The notes beneath the pieces were generated by a model that saw only the letters and a program-made list of their open reading frames with translations, made no database searches and was not told where the DNA came from. Positions 43,326 through 53,403 of a stretch of 64,000 nt of DNA are shown one piece after another. Made by a program: the position numbers and the translations under genes. Position 1 is the stretch's first letter; every line of letters starts with the position of its first letter. This DNA comes from an uncultured Latescibacterota bacterium (lineage in GTDB: Bacteria > Latescibacterota > UBA2968), in the NCBI GenBank assembly GCA_951812755.1, contig OX638329.1:1411339-1475338 (forward strand). The letters run 5' to 3'.

Positions 43326-43414
43326 TGAATAGTCACTTCATTATTTTCTTGATACTCTGCCTTGTTTTTAGCAAACTATTCAGTGTATTTGATATTTTTT
43401 GTGGAGGGTAGCGA

Positions 43415-43720
43415 GTGCAAACCATCACCAAAGCAGACCTGGCAAAGATACTTGCAGATGAAATAGATTGTAAAAACACGATGGCGAAACAAGCCGTAGA
43501 TGTACTCTTTGAAACTCTTGCAGAGGCCATCGTCGAAGGTGAACGAATCGAAATTCGAGGCTTTGGAAGCTGGGAAGTCAAACGCACCAATGCCCGTCCT
43601 CGCGCACGCAATCCCCGAACGGGCGAAGAAGTCTATGTACCTGCGCGACGCAAAGTCGGATTCAAACCCGGCAAAATCCTTCGAGACGCCCTTTCAATAC
43701 CCCTCAGAGATCTGGAATAA
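43415..43720 (+). CDS. HU/IHF-family DNA-bending protein
   Basis: A 101-residue nucleoid protein: TKADLAKILADEI opening, GFGSWEVKRTNARPRARNPRTGEEV for the DNA-inserting beta-arm (with the Pro after RNPRTGE-type turn), and KVGFKPGKILRDAL. The arm sequence resembles IHF as much as HU. GTG start with GGAGG seven bases upstream. Followed by a strong bidirectional terminator. Confidence 0.9.
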   Translation: MQTITKADLAKILADEIDCKNTMAKQAVDVLFETLAEAIVEGERIEIRGFGSWEVKRTNARPRARNPRTGEEVYVPARRKVGFKPGKILRDALSIPLRDLE

Positions 43721-43744
43721 ACGAGGCAAGACAGTTTAAAAACA

Positions 43745-43776
43745 AAAGCACCGCAACAAATCTGTTGCGGTGCTTT
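43745..43776. terminator. Bidirectional terminator between HU/IHF and ABC-F genes
   Basis: A perfect 14-base stem AAAGCACCGCAACA / TGTTGCGGTGCTTT with a four-base loop. T-rich and A-rich flanks suit both convergent genes. Confidence 0.9.
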
Positions 43777-43798
43777 GTTGTAATGTTGACAATATAAC

Positions 43799-45592
43799 TT
43801 ACAAAGCGTCGTAGAGGTTTTCAATCTGCTGTTCCACCAGACGCAATCGACGGCTGAGGCGGTCTCCTCGTTTGAAATCTCGTTTTTCAAAAGCCGATGC
43901 CATCCCCCGTTCCAGTCGCAATTTCTCATCTTCCAACGCCTCGATTTGTTTTTCAACCTCAGAATGGATCTCTCCATCCGGCGTTTTACTCGATCTCCAT
44001 TTTGCCCAAAAATCTGAGAAATTGCCTGCATGGGATTCCAAATTCATGTCGCGCACTTCAATCACCCGCTCGGCAATTTTATCGAGGAAATAGCGATCGT
44101 GTGAAATCACTATGAGTGTACCGTCAAAGTCTTCAAGAGCATCTTCCACCTGCTCGCGGGATGCGATATCCAGATGATTGGTTGGCTCATCCAATAGCAA
44201 CATATTGGCCCCAGACACCATCAAACAGGCCAACTGAACGCGGCTTTTTTCCCCACCGCTTAAATTGCCGACTTTTTTGTCCAGATCGCGCCATCCAAAT
44301 AAAAACCTGGACAGCACCCCACCTCCCTGATCGCGGTTCAACTCACCCGACAAACAGATCTCTTCGAGAATGGTTCGGTTGTCATTTAAGGTCTCGTGTT
44401 CTTGTGCGTAATATCCCAATTGAATGCGTGGACCGATTCGCATTGTGGGATGTTCCCAGGCACCCTCGGCAACAATATCCTTAAAGAGCATAGATTTGCC
44501 TGTCCCATTATCCCCGACCAATCCGACGCGCTCGCCCGATTGCACCAGCAAATCAACATCTCGAAACAGCGTGCGCTTACCTGCCTTGCACCCGTACTTT
44601 CGCAACTCTAAGGCAATTTTTCCACTGCCCTGAATTGCGCCAAATGCGGGATCAATGCGCTGGCGATCCATGACTGGTCGATGGATCCGGTCTATGCGGT
44701 CCAACATTTTTCCCTTGTTTCTCGCACGCCGTATATTTTTTTCTCCACCCCACAATTCAAAACGCTTGATCATATCCTCCAGTCGTTGAATTTCCTTCTG
44801 CTGGTTGTCGTATGCCGCTTTCTGCAAGAGCAACTGACGCATTTTTTCTGCGCGGTAGGCCGAATAATTGCCCATATATGTGCTGGCTTTTCCATCTTCA
44901 ACTTCCACGGTCCGATTCACAACCCGGTCCAGCATATAGCGATCGTGTGATACCAGAATCACCGTTCGATCCAAATTTTGCAAAAATGCCTCTAACCAGG
45001 CCAATCCTTCAAAATCGAGGTGATTGCCCGGTTCGTCCAGCAACAGCAAGTCTGGCTCACCCAGCAGAATTTTTGCCAATCCCACCAGATTCTTTTCGCC
45101 GCCACTCAATACATCGACAGATTGGTCCCGCCAGGCCCCTATACCCAGTCCATCTATGACCGCATCAATTTTTGCCTGACGAGCATAGCCATCTGCCCGC
45201 TCAAAAGCCTCCTGTAAGCGCCCATACTGTTCCATCACCGCGTTAATCTGATCGGACGCACCATTTGCCATCTGCGCTTCCAGTTTGCGCATTTTGCGTT
45301 GCATCTGATTGACTGCTTCAAATACCGAGGCGATTTCTTCTTCAACACGCCTTCCCGCCTGAAATTTCAGGTGCTGCGCGAGATACCCCGTAGATATGCC
45401 TTTTACCTTACTCACAGTGCCAGAAACGGGTGTTTCAATACCTGCAATCAGTTTCAAAATGGTGGTCTTTCCACAGCCATTGTCACCAATTAAACCAACC
45501 TTTTCGCCTTTATTGATCTTAAAAGACACATCGATCAGCACATCCTGAGCACCGTAAGCCATTGCAATATGATGTAATTCCAAAATGGTCAT
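43799..45592 (-). CDS. ABC-F family ATPase
   Basis: A 597-residue soluble protein with two ABC domains and no membrane segment. Domain 1: Walker A GDNGCGKT (36-43), signature LSGGE (162-166), Walker B LLLLDEPGNHLD, where Gly189 replaces the Thr usual in ABC-F. Domain 2: GDNGTGKS, LSGGEKSR, LLLLDEPTNHLD. An interdomain linker near 235-310 and a coiled C-terminal tail follow. ABC-F proteins act on ribosomes, in translation rescue or antibiotic protection. ATG at 45592 is preferred over a TTG 15 bases earlier. A hairpin and T-tract lie just upstream. Confidence 0.88.
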   Translation of the reverse strand: MTILELHHIAMAYGAQDVLIDVSFKINKGEKVGLIGDNGCGKTTILKLIAGIETPVSGTVSKVKGISTGYLAQHLKFQAGRRVEEEIASVFEAVNQMQRKMRKLEAQMANGASDQINAVMEQYGRLQEAFERADGYARQAKIDAVIDGLGIGAWRDQSVDVLSGGEKNLVGLAKILLGEPDLLLLDEPGNHLDFEGLAWLEAFLQNLDRTVILVSHDRYMLDRVVNRTVEVEDGKASTYMGNYSAYRAEKMRQLLLQKAAYDNQQKEIQRLEDMIKRFELWGGEKNIRRARNKGKMLDRIDRIHRPVMDRQRIDPAFGAIQGSGKIALELRKYGCKAGKRTLFRDVDLLVQSGERVGLVGDNGTGKSMLFKDIVAEGAWEHPTMRIGPRIQLGYYAQEHETLNDNRTILEEICLSGELNRDQGGGVLSRFLFGWRDLDKKVGNLSGGEKSRVQLACLMVSGANMLLLDEPTNHLDIASREQVEDALEDFDGTLIVISHDRYFLDKIAERVIEVRDMNLESHAGNFSDFWAKWRSSKTPDGEIHSEVEKQIEALEDEKLRLERGMASAFEKRDFKRGDRLSRRLRLVEQQIENLYDAL

Positions 45593-45605
45593 TGGTCGCA
45601 CTTTC

Positions 45606-45648
45606 AAAAAAAAAAAAAGGCTGTGGTCACAATGTGTGCCACAGCCTT
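45606..45648 (-). terminator. Attenuator-like terminator in the ABC-F leader
   Basis: Read on the minus strand, AAGGCTGTGG and CCACAGCCTT pair around a 12-base loop and are followed by 11-13 T residues, ending about 13 bases before the ABC-F start. Its position just before the start codon suggests conditional termination rather than the end of another gene. Confidence 0.7.
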
Positions 45649-45759
45649 AGAAAACAAACTACGATCAAGCCTAAACCGTTCATTTTATTTGTTTTATGAA
45701 CGAATCAGGCAAAGTCTCTTCTTTCACGCATAGACACACCTATCCCCTAAAACCCGTCT

Positions 45760-45837
45760 TCAGGACGCGGCTTTTCTCACCAGTAAAACGATCATAGTAT
45801 GGTGAGCGATAGATGTATGCGTGTCAGAGGATGTCAT
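45760..45837 (-). CDS. Possible 25-residue leader peptide of the ABC-F gene
   Basis: An ATG frame (MTSSDTHTSIAHH start, MIVLLVRKAAS end) on the ABC-F leader strand with AAAGG about nine bases upstream and a TTGACA box at 45892-45897; the -10 (TAGCTT) is weak. Its codons overlap a foldable region: CACGCATA/TATGCGTG arms (45829 back to 45722 region) and CTCACCA/TGGTGAG inside. Whether it is translated is untested. Confidence 0.4.
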   Translation of the reverse strand: MTSSDTHTSIAHHTMIVLLVRKAAS

Positions 45838-45903
45838 TAGATTAAACCTTTAAAGGTGATATTTTTTAAAGCTACATATATAAACAGCCAATGTCAAGTT
45901 TTC

Positions 45904-47289
45904 TCAAATGTGAATCGCCTCATTTTCCACATTCAACGCCGCCTCCTTCAGTGCCTCAGGAAGTGTGGGATGCGCGTGCATTGTTCGCGCAATATCCTCT
46001 GCACTCGCAGAAAATTCCATTGCCAGAACCCCTTCCGCGAGCATATCGGACGCACGGGCGGCCAAAATGTGAATACCCATAACGCGATCCGTCTTCTCGT
46101 GGGCAATAATCTTCACCTCTCCATCCACCGCCTGTAGCGTATGCGCGCGACCATTGGCAGCTATTGGAAACTTGCCCACCTTGTAGGGAATGTTATCCGC
46201 CACAACCTGCTCCTCTGTCAGCCCCACCGATGCCAGTTCTGGATGCGTGTACACCACATTGGGAATCGCGCCATAATTCACATGCCCCGCCTTTCCCACC
46301 ATACATTCCACCGCAGCCACCCCCTCTTCCTCTGCCTTGTGCGCCAGCATCGGACCGGGAATCACATCGCCAATCGCATAGACACCGGACAAATTTGACT
46401 CAAACGCCTCATTGACCAGAACGCGCCCTTTGTCATCCATCTCCAATCCCACATCTTCGCCACCCAGCCCATCGGTATTTGGTTTTCGCCCAACAGCGAC
46501 CAACAACCGGTCACACGTCTCAGAAGTCGTCTCATCGCCCTGTGCGAGAGTCACAACCACTTTGCCATCGCGAACCTCGGCCGACTCCGCGCGCGTCTCA
46601 AACGAAAACTTCAGCCCCTGTTTTTCCAGCACCTTCTGCAAACCGAGGGACAATTCTCGGTCCATCGTCGGCGTAATCCCATCCAAAAATTCAACCACAT
46701 GCACCTCTGCACCCAGGCGATGCCACACCGACCCCAGCTCGAGACCGATCGCACCCGCGCCAATAACAATCATCTTTTCGGGCACCTCGTCCAGTGCCAA
46801 CGCCTCGGTCGAACTGATCACATACTCGCCATCAAAAGACAAATTGGGCAACTCAATAGCAGAACTGCCCGTAGCGATCAAAATGCGTTCTGCCGAATAA
46901 ATATCCCCGCCGACATCGACCTTTCCATCGCCAGCCAACCGCCCCAGCCCCGAAATATGCGTCACCTTATTCTTCCGAAACAGACCGCGAATACCGCCCG
47001 TCATTCTTCGCACAATACTGGACTTGCGCTTCATCATACCCTTCAAATCCAGTTCCACACCACCGGTCTTCACACCGTGAATACCCAACGAAGACTCTGC
47101 CTGGTGAAACAACTCACTCGACTCCAAAAGGGCTTTACTCGGGATACAACCCACATTCAGACAGGTACCACCCAATGCCTGTTTCTCAACACATGCCACG
47201 CGCATGCCCAATTGCGCCGCCCGAATCGCAGCGACATACCCCCCCGGTCCAGCACCGATAACAATGAGATCGAATGTATTATCTGCCAC
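45904..47289 (-). CDS. lpd: Dihydrolipoyl dehydrogenase (E3)
   Basis: A 461-residue flavoprotein disulfide reductase. FAD loop VIGAGPGGYVAA (10-21), redox disulfide Cys43/Cys48 in GGTCLNVGCIPSK, NAD loop VIGAGAIGLELGSVW and the C-terminal HAHPTLPEALKEA with the catalytic His-Glu pair of the partner subunit. It reoxidises dihydrolipoyl groups of 2-oxoglutarate dehydrogenase and perhaps other complexes. Third gene of the sucA-sucB-lpd cluster in transcription order. Confidence 0.95.
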   Translation of the reverse strand: MADNTFDLIVIGAGPGGYVAAIRAAQLGMRVACVEKQALGGTCLNVGCIPSKALLESSELFHQAESSLGIHGVKTGGVELDLKGMMKRKSSIVRRMTGGIRGLFRKNKVTHISGLGRLAGDGKVDVGGDIYSAERILIATGSSAIELPNLSFDGEYVISSTEALALDEVPEKMIVIGAGAIGLELGSVWHRLGAEVHVVEFLDGITPTMDRELSLGLQKVLEKQGLKFSFETRAESAEVRDGKVVVTLAQGDETTSETCDRLLVAVGRKPNTDGLGGEDVGLEMDDKGRVLVNEAFESNLSGVYAIGDVIPGPMLAHKAEEEGVAAVECMVGKAGHVNYGAIPNVVYTHPELASVGLTEEQVVADNIPYKVGKFPIAANGRAHTLQAVDGEVKIIAHEKTDRVMGIHILAARASDMLAEGVLAMEFSASAEDIARTMHAHPTLPEALKEAALNVENEAIHI

Positions 47290-47331
47290 GATATACTCCT
47301 CTCACCTTTCCCGTCTTGTATCTTTGTGTGT

Positions 47332-47372
47332 GAACTGGCCTGAGATGCGGCCAGTTGTACACCGCCCGTGTC
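47332..47372 (+). repeat. GAACTG palindrome copy between lpd and sucB
   Basis: GAACTGGCC, loop TGAGATGC, GGCCAGTTGTAC, followed by ACCGCCCGTG. The same palindrome with a TGAGAGAC loop is at 56007-56042. Confidence 0.85.
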
Positions 47373-47412
47373 TTCGTGTGAGGCCCTCTCATCTTTCACA
47401 TTTCACCTGCCT

Positions 47413-48573
47413 TTACACTTCCAGCATCATACGTGCGGGGTCTTCGAGCAGGTCTTTTACGCGAACGAGAAATGTAACCGAAGTTTGGCCATCAATCAGG
47501 CGGTGATCATAAGTCAATGCCAGATACATCATCGGGCGAACAACCACCTCATCCCCCACCGCGACAGGCCGATTCTGAATCGCGTGCATGCCCAAAATAC
47601 CCGTCTGTGGCGGATTGAGAATAGGCGTTGACAACAGCGACCCAAACACCCCACCATTGGTAATAGTAAACGTGCCCCCGCTCAACTCATCCAAACCTAA
47701 CTTGCCTTCTCGTGCAGAGAGAGCCACGCGCTTAATTTCGGACTCAATAGTAGCAAAAGACATGCGCTCTGCCGACTTCAAAACAGGCACGACAAGACCG
47801 CGGTCTGTACCCACAGCAATACCCATATTGACATAATCGCGATAGACAATATCAGAACCATCGATACTGGCATTAACATCGGGATATTCCTGCAAAGCAA
47901 TAACACAGGCGCGAACAAAAAAGGACATCAGACCCAGAGATATGCCGTGTACATCTGCGAACATCTCTTTGTATTTCGCGCGCAAATCAAAAATACCGCT
48001 CATATCCACTTCATTAAACGTCGTCAACATCGCCGCTGTCTGCTGTGCAGAAACCAGACGCTCGGCAATGCGCGTGCGAAGTTGACTCATCGGTTCGCGC
48101 CGCTCGCCATCGCCCGAAGCAGCGGGCGCAGGAGGTGGTGCAGGAGCTTCTGGTTCAGAAACGGGCGGATCTGCCACCGAATCGAGGTACGACAGCACAT
48201 CTTCTTTTGTCAATCGCCCGTCTTTTCCCGTACCCGTAATCGCCGCGGGATCGAGGTCGTGCTCTGTCACCAATCGGCGCACAGCCGGACTCAAACCATC
48301 GGCCTCCTCCGGTGCTGGGGCCTTTGTGACGACCTTGCCGTCCTCATCAATTGTGGCAATAGTCTCGCCGACCTCAATCGTATCGCCATCGGCCCTCAAT
48401 GTATGCAGCACGCCCGCCGAAGGCGCGGGCAATTCGACATCGGCTTTATCCGTTTCAATAACCGCAAGAGGTTCATCTACCGCCACCGCCTCGCCATCCG
48501 ATTTCAACCACTCGACCAGAATGGCGTCGGTCACTGACTCCCCCAATTCGGGCAAAACCACATCAACAGGCAT
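47413..48573 (-). CDS. sucB: Dihydrolipoyllysine succinyltransferase (E2 of 2-oxoglutarate dehydrogenase)
   Basis: A 386-residue E2: lipoyl domain with Lys43 in [12 protein letters not shown], an Ala/Pro-rich linker, E3-binding domain [33 protein letters not shown] (spread over 93-125), a second linker and the catalytic domain ending with YDHRLIDG, where the His is catalytic. It transfers the succinyl group to CoA. It starts 12 bases after the sucA stop, so the two are co-transcribed. Confidence 0.94.
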   Translation of the reverse strand: MPVDVVLPELGESVTDAILVEWLKSDGEAVAVDEPLAVIETDKADVELPAPSAGVLHTLRADGDTIEVGETIATIDEDGKVVTKAPAPEEADGLSPAVRRLVTEHDLDPAAITGTGKDGRLTKEDVLSYLDSVADPPVSEPEAPAPPPAPAASGDGERREPMSQLRTRIAERLVSAQQTAAMLTTFNEVDMSGIFDLRAKYKEMFADVHGISLGLMSFFVRACVIALQEYPDVNASIDGSDIVYRDYVNMGIAVGTDRGLVVPVLKSAERMSFATIESEIKRVALSAREGKLGLDELSGGTFTITNGGVFGSLLSTPILNPPQTGILGMHAIQNRPVAVGDEVVVRPMMYLALTYDHRLIDGQTSVTFLVRVKDLLEDPARMMLEV

Positions 48574-48585
48574 GTACGCGCCTCC

Positions 48586-51384
48586 TTAAGAAAAATCCAG
48601 AGCCGTTTCCACGATCTCTTGCTGTTCGGCCAAATGCACCGACTGAATACCCGTGGCCGTTGCAGCCGTAGGCTTTCGTCCCAGATAGCGCACTGGCTCT
48701 TTATTATCGAGCAACCTGCGAAGTTTTGGCTCCATAAAATCCCAACTACCCATGTTTTGCGGCTCTTCTTGCCCCCAGAAAATATCCGCATCACCGTATT
48801 TTTTGAGCACAGCACCCACCTCGTCCCACGGAAAGGGATAGTGTTCCTCAATCCGCACCAGTGCGAGCCGTTCTTCGCCCTTTTTATCTCGCCCCTCTTT
48901 GAGATCGAAAAAGACCTTTCCCGTGCAAAAAACAATGCGCTTCACCCCGCTGGGGTCGGGCTGTGCTGGATCGTCTAAAACGGGATAAAACGCACCCTCG
49001 GACAAATCCTCGAGCGTCGAAGTCGATCCTTTGTGCCGCAACAAACTCTTTGGCATCATCAAAATGAGGGGCTTGCGAAATGTGCGCAACATCTGGCGGC
49101 GCAGCAAATGAAAATACTGTGCGGGCAACGTGGGACAACCCACCTGCATATTGTCTTCGGCACACAGTGCCTGAAATCGCTCTAACCGCGCGCTCGAATG
49201 CTCTGGTCCCTGGCCCTCAAACCCGTGCGGCAACAGCATCACCAGCCCGCTCATCTTATGCCATTTGGCCTCAGAACTGGAAATAAACTGATCGATAATC
49301 ATCTGCGCGCCATTGGCAAAATCGCCAAACTGAGCTTCCCAGATCGTCAATTTATTGGGATTGGCATAACTCACGCCAAACTCAAAGCCCAGCACCGCCA
49401 ATTCAGAAAGCATGGTATTGTAAACCCTGAATCCTCCCTGACCATTCGATAGGTGATTCAGCGGTGAATAAATCGCGCCATTTTCGATATCGTGCCACAC
49501 CGCTTGCCGATGGCTAAATGTACCCCGCTGAGAATCTTGCCCGGCCAATCGCACCGGAAACCCATCGACCAACAAACTGCCAAACGCAAGCATCTCCGCG
49601 CAGCCCCAGTCCATACCCACCTTGCCGCGGACCATTTGCATGCGGTAATCGAGCTGGCGCACCAATTTGCGATAGGCATGAAATCCCTCGGGCACCGTTG
49701 TCGCCTTTTGGGCAATATCAATCAATTTTTTTCTGCTCACCGCGGTTTTTGCCGTGCGATCTGCGCCCGCCTTTCCAAACCCCTTCCACACACCCCCAAA
49801 TGTCGGCTCGCGCGGTTTTGTCTTTTGATTTTTTGCATCGACGAATGCCGCCTCGAGTTTCTCGCGCGCAGCCCGCTCCATAGCATCGACATCATCTTCT
49901 GTTGCAATATTCTGCTCAATCAAACGCCTCGCATACAAATCGACAACCGTTGGATGCCCGGCGATTTCGGCAGATTGCAGGGGCTGCGTAAAAGCGGGAT
50001 CGTCGGATTCATTGTGACCGTATCGGCGATAACACCACAGATCGATAATCACATCGTTTTTCACGGCCTGGCGATAGGCCATAGCCATGCGCGCTGTATG
50101 GACCACAGCTTCGGGGTCATCCGCATTGACGTGAAAAATGGGCATCTTAACGATCTTCGCCACATCTGTTGGATACGCTGTAAAACGGGATTCCCGAGGC
50201 AGTGCAGTAAAACCGATCTGGTTATTCACAACAATGTGAATCGTACCCCCATTATCATAGCCATCCAGATGGGACAAGCAAATCGTCTCTGGCACAATAC
50301 CCTGCCCTGCAAAAGCCGCATCGCCGTGGATAATCAGCGGTACGATATGCTCGTGCTGAACATCGCCTTTTGTCTCTTGCTTTGTGCAAACAATACCCTC
50401 AATTACGGGATTGACCAATTCGAGGTGACTCGGATTGGGCGTCAAACCCAAATGCACGGTGCGACCATCGCGCGTGACATACTCATGGGCGAACCCCATG
50501 TGGTATTTTACATCGCCCGACCCCTCGGAGCGCCCCACCTCAACGCCCTCAAATTCACTGAATATCTCCGGATAGGGCTTTTGCATAATATGCGTGAGCA
50601 CATTGAGCCTGCCGCGATGCGCCATCCCCATCACCATTTCTTCGACATTTAACGCAGCCCCCGTTTCAATAAGCGCGTGCAACATCGGGATTAGTGCTTC
50701 GCCGCCTTCAATAGAAAATCGCTTTCTCCCAATATATTTAATATGCAAAAATTGTTCAAACTCCTGGGCCTCGATCAATTTTCTCAGCAGGTCTCGGCAT
50801 TGTTCTGCGCTGAATTTTGGCCGATTTAATATTGGCTCCATGTGCTGTTCCAGCCACTCGTGCTGGCTCTTATACGGAATATCGGTGTACTCTACCGCCA
50901 CAGAACCGCAATATGTTTGCCTGAGCTTTGCAACGAGGTCGCGCAACGTACCATCCGTGGGACCGAGGAACCCGCCATTGCCGACAATTTGATCCAGGTC
51001 CTCTTCTGTAAAGCCGTATTCTGACAACTCCAATAGCGGATACGGTGGGCGCGTATAACTCATCGGCGCAATATCAGCGACAAGGTGCCCCCATGTGCGA
51101 TAGGCATTGACCAGAGCCATAGCCCCCTGCTGCCTATTCGCATCCATACGGGTATATTCCTCCAACGTGTCATAAGCATCGAGGAACGCCATCGCATCTT
51201 CCTCAGCCTGGCTTTCACCTGACGTATCCCGAGCCATTTCGGCGCTGTCGCGTTGCATCCCCAAATCAAAACCCGCAAAAAATGCATGCCATTTTTCATC
51301 CACCAGATTCGGGTCTTGTTTGTATTTCTCATACATCGCGTCGATATAATCGGCATTTGCAATCGCAGCAATATCGAATGACAT
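48586..51384 (-). CDS. sucA: 2-oxoglutarate dehydrogenase E1
   Basis: A 932-residue thiamine-dependent decarboxylase from the ATG at 51384 (GGAG six bases upstream; the frame is open 15 codons further). The N-terminal E2-docking segment has DEKWHAFFAGF; the TPP region has GMAHRGRLNVL, GDVKYHMGF, IHGDAAFAGQGIV and YRRYGHNESDDPAFTQP; the C-terminus has LLPHGFEGQGPEHSSARLER. It oxidatively decarboxylates 2-oxoglutarate in the TCA cycle. Confidence 0.96.
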   Translation of the reverse strand: MSFDIAAIANADYIDAMYEKYKQDPNLVDEKWHAFFAGFDLGMQRDSAEMARDTSGESQAEEDAMAFLDAYDTLEEYTRMDANRQQGAMALVNAYRTWGHLVADIAPMSYTRPPYPLLELSEYGFTEEDLDQIVGNGGFLGPTDGTLRDLVAKLRQTYCGSVAVEYTDIPYKSQHEWLEQHMEPILNRPKFSAEQCRDLLRKLIEAQEFEQFLHIKYIGRKRFSIEGGEALIPMLHALIETGAALNVEEMVMGMAHRGRLNVLTHIMQKPYPEIFSEFEGVEVGRSEGSGDVKYHMGFAHEYVTRDGRTVHLGLTPNPSHLELVNPVIEGIVCTKQETKGDVQHEHIVPLIIHGDAAFAGQGIVPETICLSHLDGYDNGGTIHIVVNNQIGFTALPRESRFTAYPTDVAKIVKMPIFHVNADDPEAVVHTARMAMAYRQAVKNDVIIDLWCYRRYGHNESDDPAFTQPLQSAEIAGHPTVVDLYARRLIEQNIATEDDVDAMERAAREKLEAAFVDAKNQKTKPREPTFGGVWKGFGKAGADRTAKTAVSRKKLIDIAQKATTVPEGFHAYRKLVRQLDYRMQMVRGKVGMDWGCAEMLAFGSLLVDGFPVRLAGQDSQRGTFSHRQAVWHDIENGAIYSPLNHLSNGQGGFRVYNTMLSELAVLGFEFGVSYANPNKLTIWEAQFGDFANGAQMIIDQFISSSEAKWHKMSGLVMLLPHGFEGQGPEHSSARLERFQALCAEDNMQVGCPTLPAQYFHLLRRQMLRTFRKPLILMMPKSLLRHKGSTSTLEDLSEGAFYPVLDDPAQPDPSGVKRIVFCTGKVFFDLKEGRDKKGEERLALVRIEEHYPFPWDEVGAVLKKYGDADIFWGQEEPQNMGSWDFMEPKLRRLLDNKEPVRYLGRKPTAATATGIQSVHLAEQQEIVETALDFS

Positions 51385-51541
51385 GGCAATCTCCACTTTT
51401 CTGAATGCCTTTATTAAGTATATGTACACACCCGGAAAAAGTAACGTCTGTGAGGCATCATGTCAAGATGGCAGCGGTCAGAAATCCGGTCTTCAGCCCT
51501 CTTTGTGCCTTTGTGTCTCTGTGTGAGAACTCTCTCACCTC

Positions 51542-52291
51542 TCAATCTCTCCACAGAGACCTTGTCTTCCGCGCGAATTGATAGAGCCTGAAAGAATGGC
51601 GCAGCAGGGGCAGCGCTCCCCATCCGAGACAGTATTTTCTTCGAATACCCCACATAGCCCTATCCCTATCTTCGCGCTGGCTTACACTGTGCGGATGCAC
51701 GCGATAATGGAACAACGGCTCGGGCACATACTGCCCAATCCCCCCCTGTTTGAGCGCAATATTCAACCACAAATCCCAATCCTGATACCGGCGCACAGCG
51801 GGGTCGAATCCGGGAAATCTATCAGCTCGAATCAACGCGGCGAGATCGATATAATTTCCGGCGCGCAATCGCCGCACATCAAACGGACCAGACACCTCGC
51901 GTTCGCCCTGCGGTATATCGCCATCCGCAAACACAATGCGATCCCCATAAGCATAAGTCGCGTGGGGAACCTCTTGCAACGCACTGTAAAGCACATATAG
52001 AAAGCGCGGCATCATCACATTATCGGCATCAAAAAACGCGACATAAGAAGTCGAAACCTTCAAAAAACCAAAATTTCGAGCGCGGTTGCCATTGCGAAAA
52101 TTGACGCGGCAATACTGTACATCGGAAAAAGCTGCTGTTACATCTGCCGCATTATCTTCACTCGCATCGTCAACCACCAACACCTGACGGGGCAAAAGCG
52201 TCTGTGACAAAACCGATTCCAAACACGCGGCGAGATAATGCCCGTAATTGTGCGTGGTAATCACCACCCCAATGTCTGCTCGCGCACTCAT
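51542..52291 (-). CDS. Family 2 glycosyltransferase
   Basis: A 249-residue GT-A fold enzyme: VVITTHNYGHYLAACLESVLSQ start, VLVVDDASEDN, the FFDADNVM (DxD) metal site and YQDWDLWLNIALKQGG acceptor region. It should add a sugar from a nucleotide-sugar donor, probably to a surface glycan. The ATG overlaps the stop of the upstream oxidoreductase (ATGA), so the two form a unit. Confidence 0.87.
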   Translation of the reverse strand: MSARADIGVVITTHNYGHYLAACLESVLSQTLLPRQVLVVDDASEDNAADVTAAFSDVQYCRVNFRNGNRARNFGFLKVSTSYVAFFDADNVMMPRFLYVLYSALQEVPHATYAYGDRIVFADGDIPQGEREVSGPFDVRRLRAGNYIDLAALIRADRFPGFDPAVRRYQDWDLWLNIALKQGGIGQYVPEPLFHYRVHPHSVSQREDRDRAMWGIRRKYCLGWGALPLLRHSFRLYQFARKTRSLWRD

Positions 52292-53265
52292 ACAGACCAA
52301 TCCGCCAGCTTTAACAGGGCAATTTGATATTGCAAATTCTTCAACGCATCTGCGCCAGAAACAACAACCCGCCCACCCTCGCCGCGTACATGCTTGCCAA
52401 ATTCATCGATTAAAATATGCATAAAATCGCGGCAAATCACAGCCTCGTCTCCATGCACCAATCGCGCGCGATAAATACCCTCATCATCGGCAAATCCCTC
52501 CCAATTCACCAAAAAACCATTCGCGCCAAATTGCCGTGCGGGCACCCCCTCATCGATATCGCGCAAAACAAACCGCACATCGCACCGTCCTTCGGACGTA
52601 ATCACATCAAAACGCGCGCGATTTTCCCGCTCGCCTATTGCACATGAGACCGTTGCCCAATCAATTTCTCCCCCAGGCAAAAACCCCAAAACCAAACTCA
52701 ACGGATGAGAAGCCACATCAATCCAGATATCTTCCCGCACCTTTGGTCCCCTGCGCCCCTTCACCTCCATCTCCATCTCAAGCGACTCGACCTTACCCCA
52801 CACCCCCCGCACACGCGCATAAAAATCGCGATAAATTGAAATCCCCGCGGGATACTGTGCAGACATCACCAGTGATCTACCCGCCTGTTCTGCCGCACGC
52901 ACCACAGCCTGTCCATCGGCCAAAATATCGTCCAAATCCCTATCCACATCCCAGCACAAGGGCTTTTCACACACCACATGGCATCCGCTTTCCAGAGCCA
53001 TAATTGCATGCTCTTTATGCAAATTAAAAGGACTTGAAACATCGACCACATCGGGCTGTTCAGCCGCCAGCATGTGCGCCACATCCGTATATGCGCGCCC
53101 ATCAAATCCAAAATACGCTTGCAATTGCGATCGGGTTGTTGCACACGATTCTTCCGAAGTGCCCGCAAATGCCACCACCCGGGACCCCGACAAATGGTGC
53201 CATCGCGCGTGGTGCTGTCCAATGCCACTCGCACCAATCACAGCGACTTTTAATTTATCAGGCAT
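52288..53265 (-). CDS. Gfo/Idh/MocA-family oxidoreductase
   Basis: A 325-residue NAD(P)-dependent sugar-type dehydrogenase. The Rossmann loop is AVIGASGIGQHHARWH (8-23) and the second family motif CHVVCEKPLCWD carries the EKP lysine. The C-terminal domain is the alpha/beta Gfo fold. Substrate unknown; coupling to a glycosyltransferase suggests nucleotide-sugar or glycan-sugar processing. Confidence 0.85.
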   Translation of the reverse strand: MPDKLKVAVIGASGIGQHHARWHHLSGSRVVAFAGTSEESCATTRSQLQAYFGFDGRAYTDVAHMLAAEQPDVVDVSSPFNLHKEHAIMALESGCHVVCEKPLCWDVDRDLDDILADGQAVVRAAEQAGRSLVMSAQYPAGISIYRDFYARVRGVWGKVESLEMEMEVKGRRGPKVREDIWIDVASHPLSLVLGFLPGGEIDWATVSCAIGERENRARFDVITSEGRCDVRFVLRDIDEGVPARQFGANGFLVNWEGFADDEGIYRARLVHGDEAVICRDFMHILIDEFGKHVRGEGGRVVVSGADALKNLQYQIALLKLADWSV

Positions 53266-53403
53266 TTTACTCTCCTCGCATTGAGATCGGAAAACACTGC
53301 GATATAATAGGTACTTACCTCAAAAATTCAACCCTTTTCAGTTGATCGCCAAAGCTAAATTAACCTGACTTATCATAATTTGAGAGAAAAATTAAAAAAT
53401 TTG

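Noticed and set aside
45640-45900. Riboswitch or 6S RNA in the ABC-F leader
   Set aside because: I looked for known riboswitch cores and the long 6S stem and found none; attenuation with a leader ORF explains the parts better.
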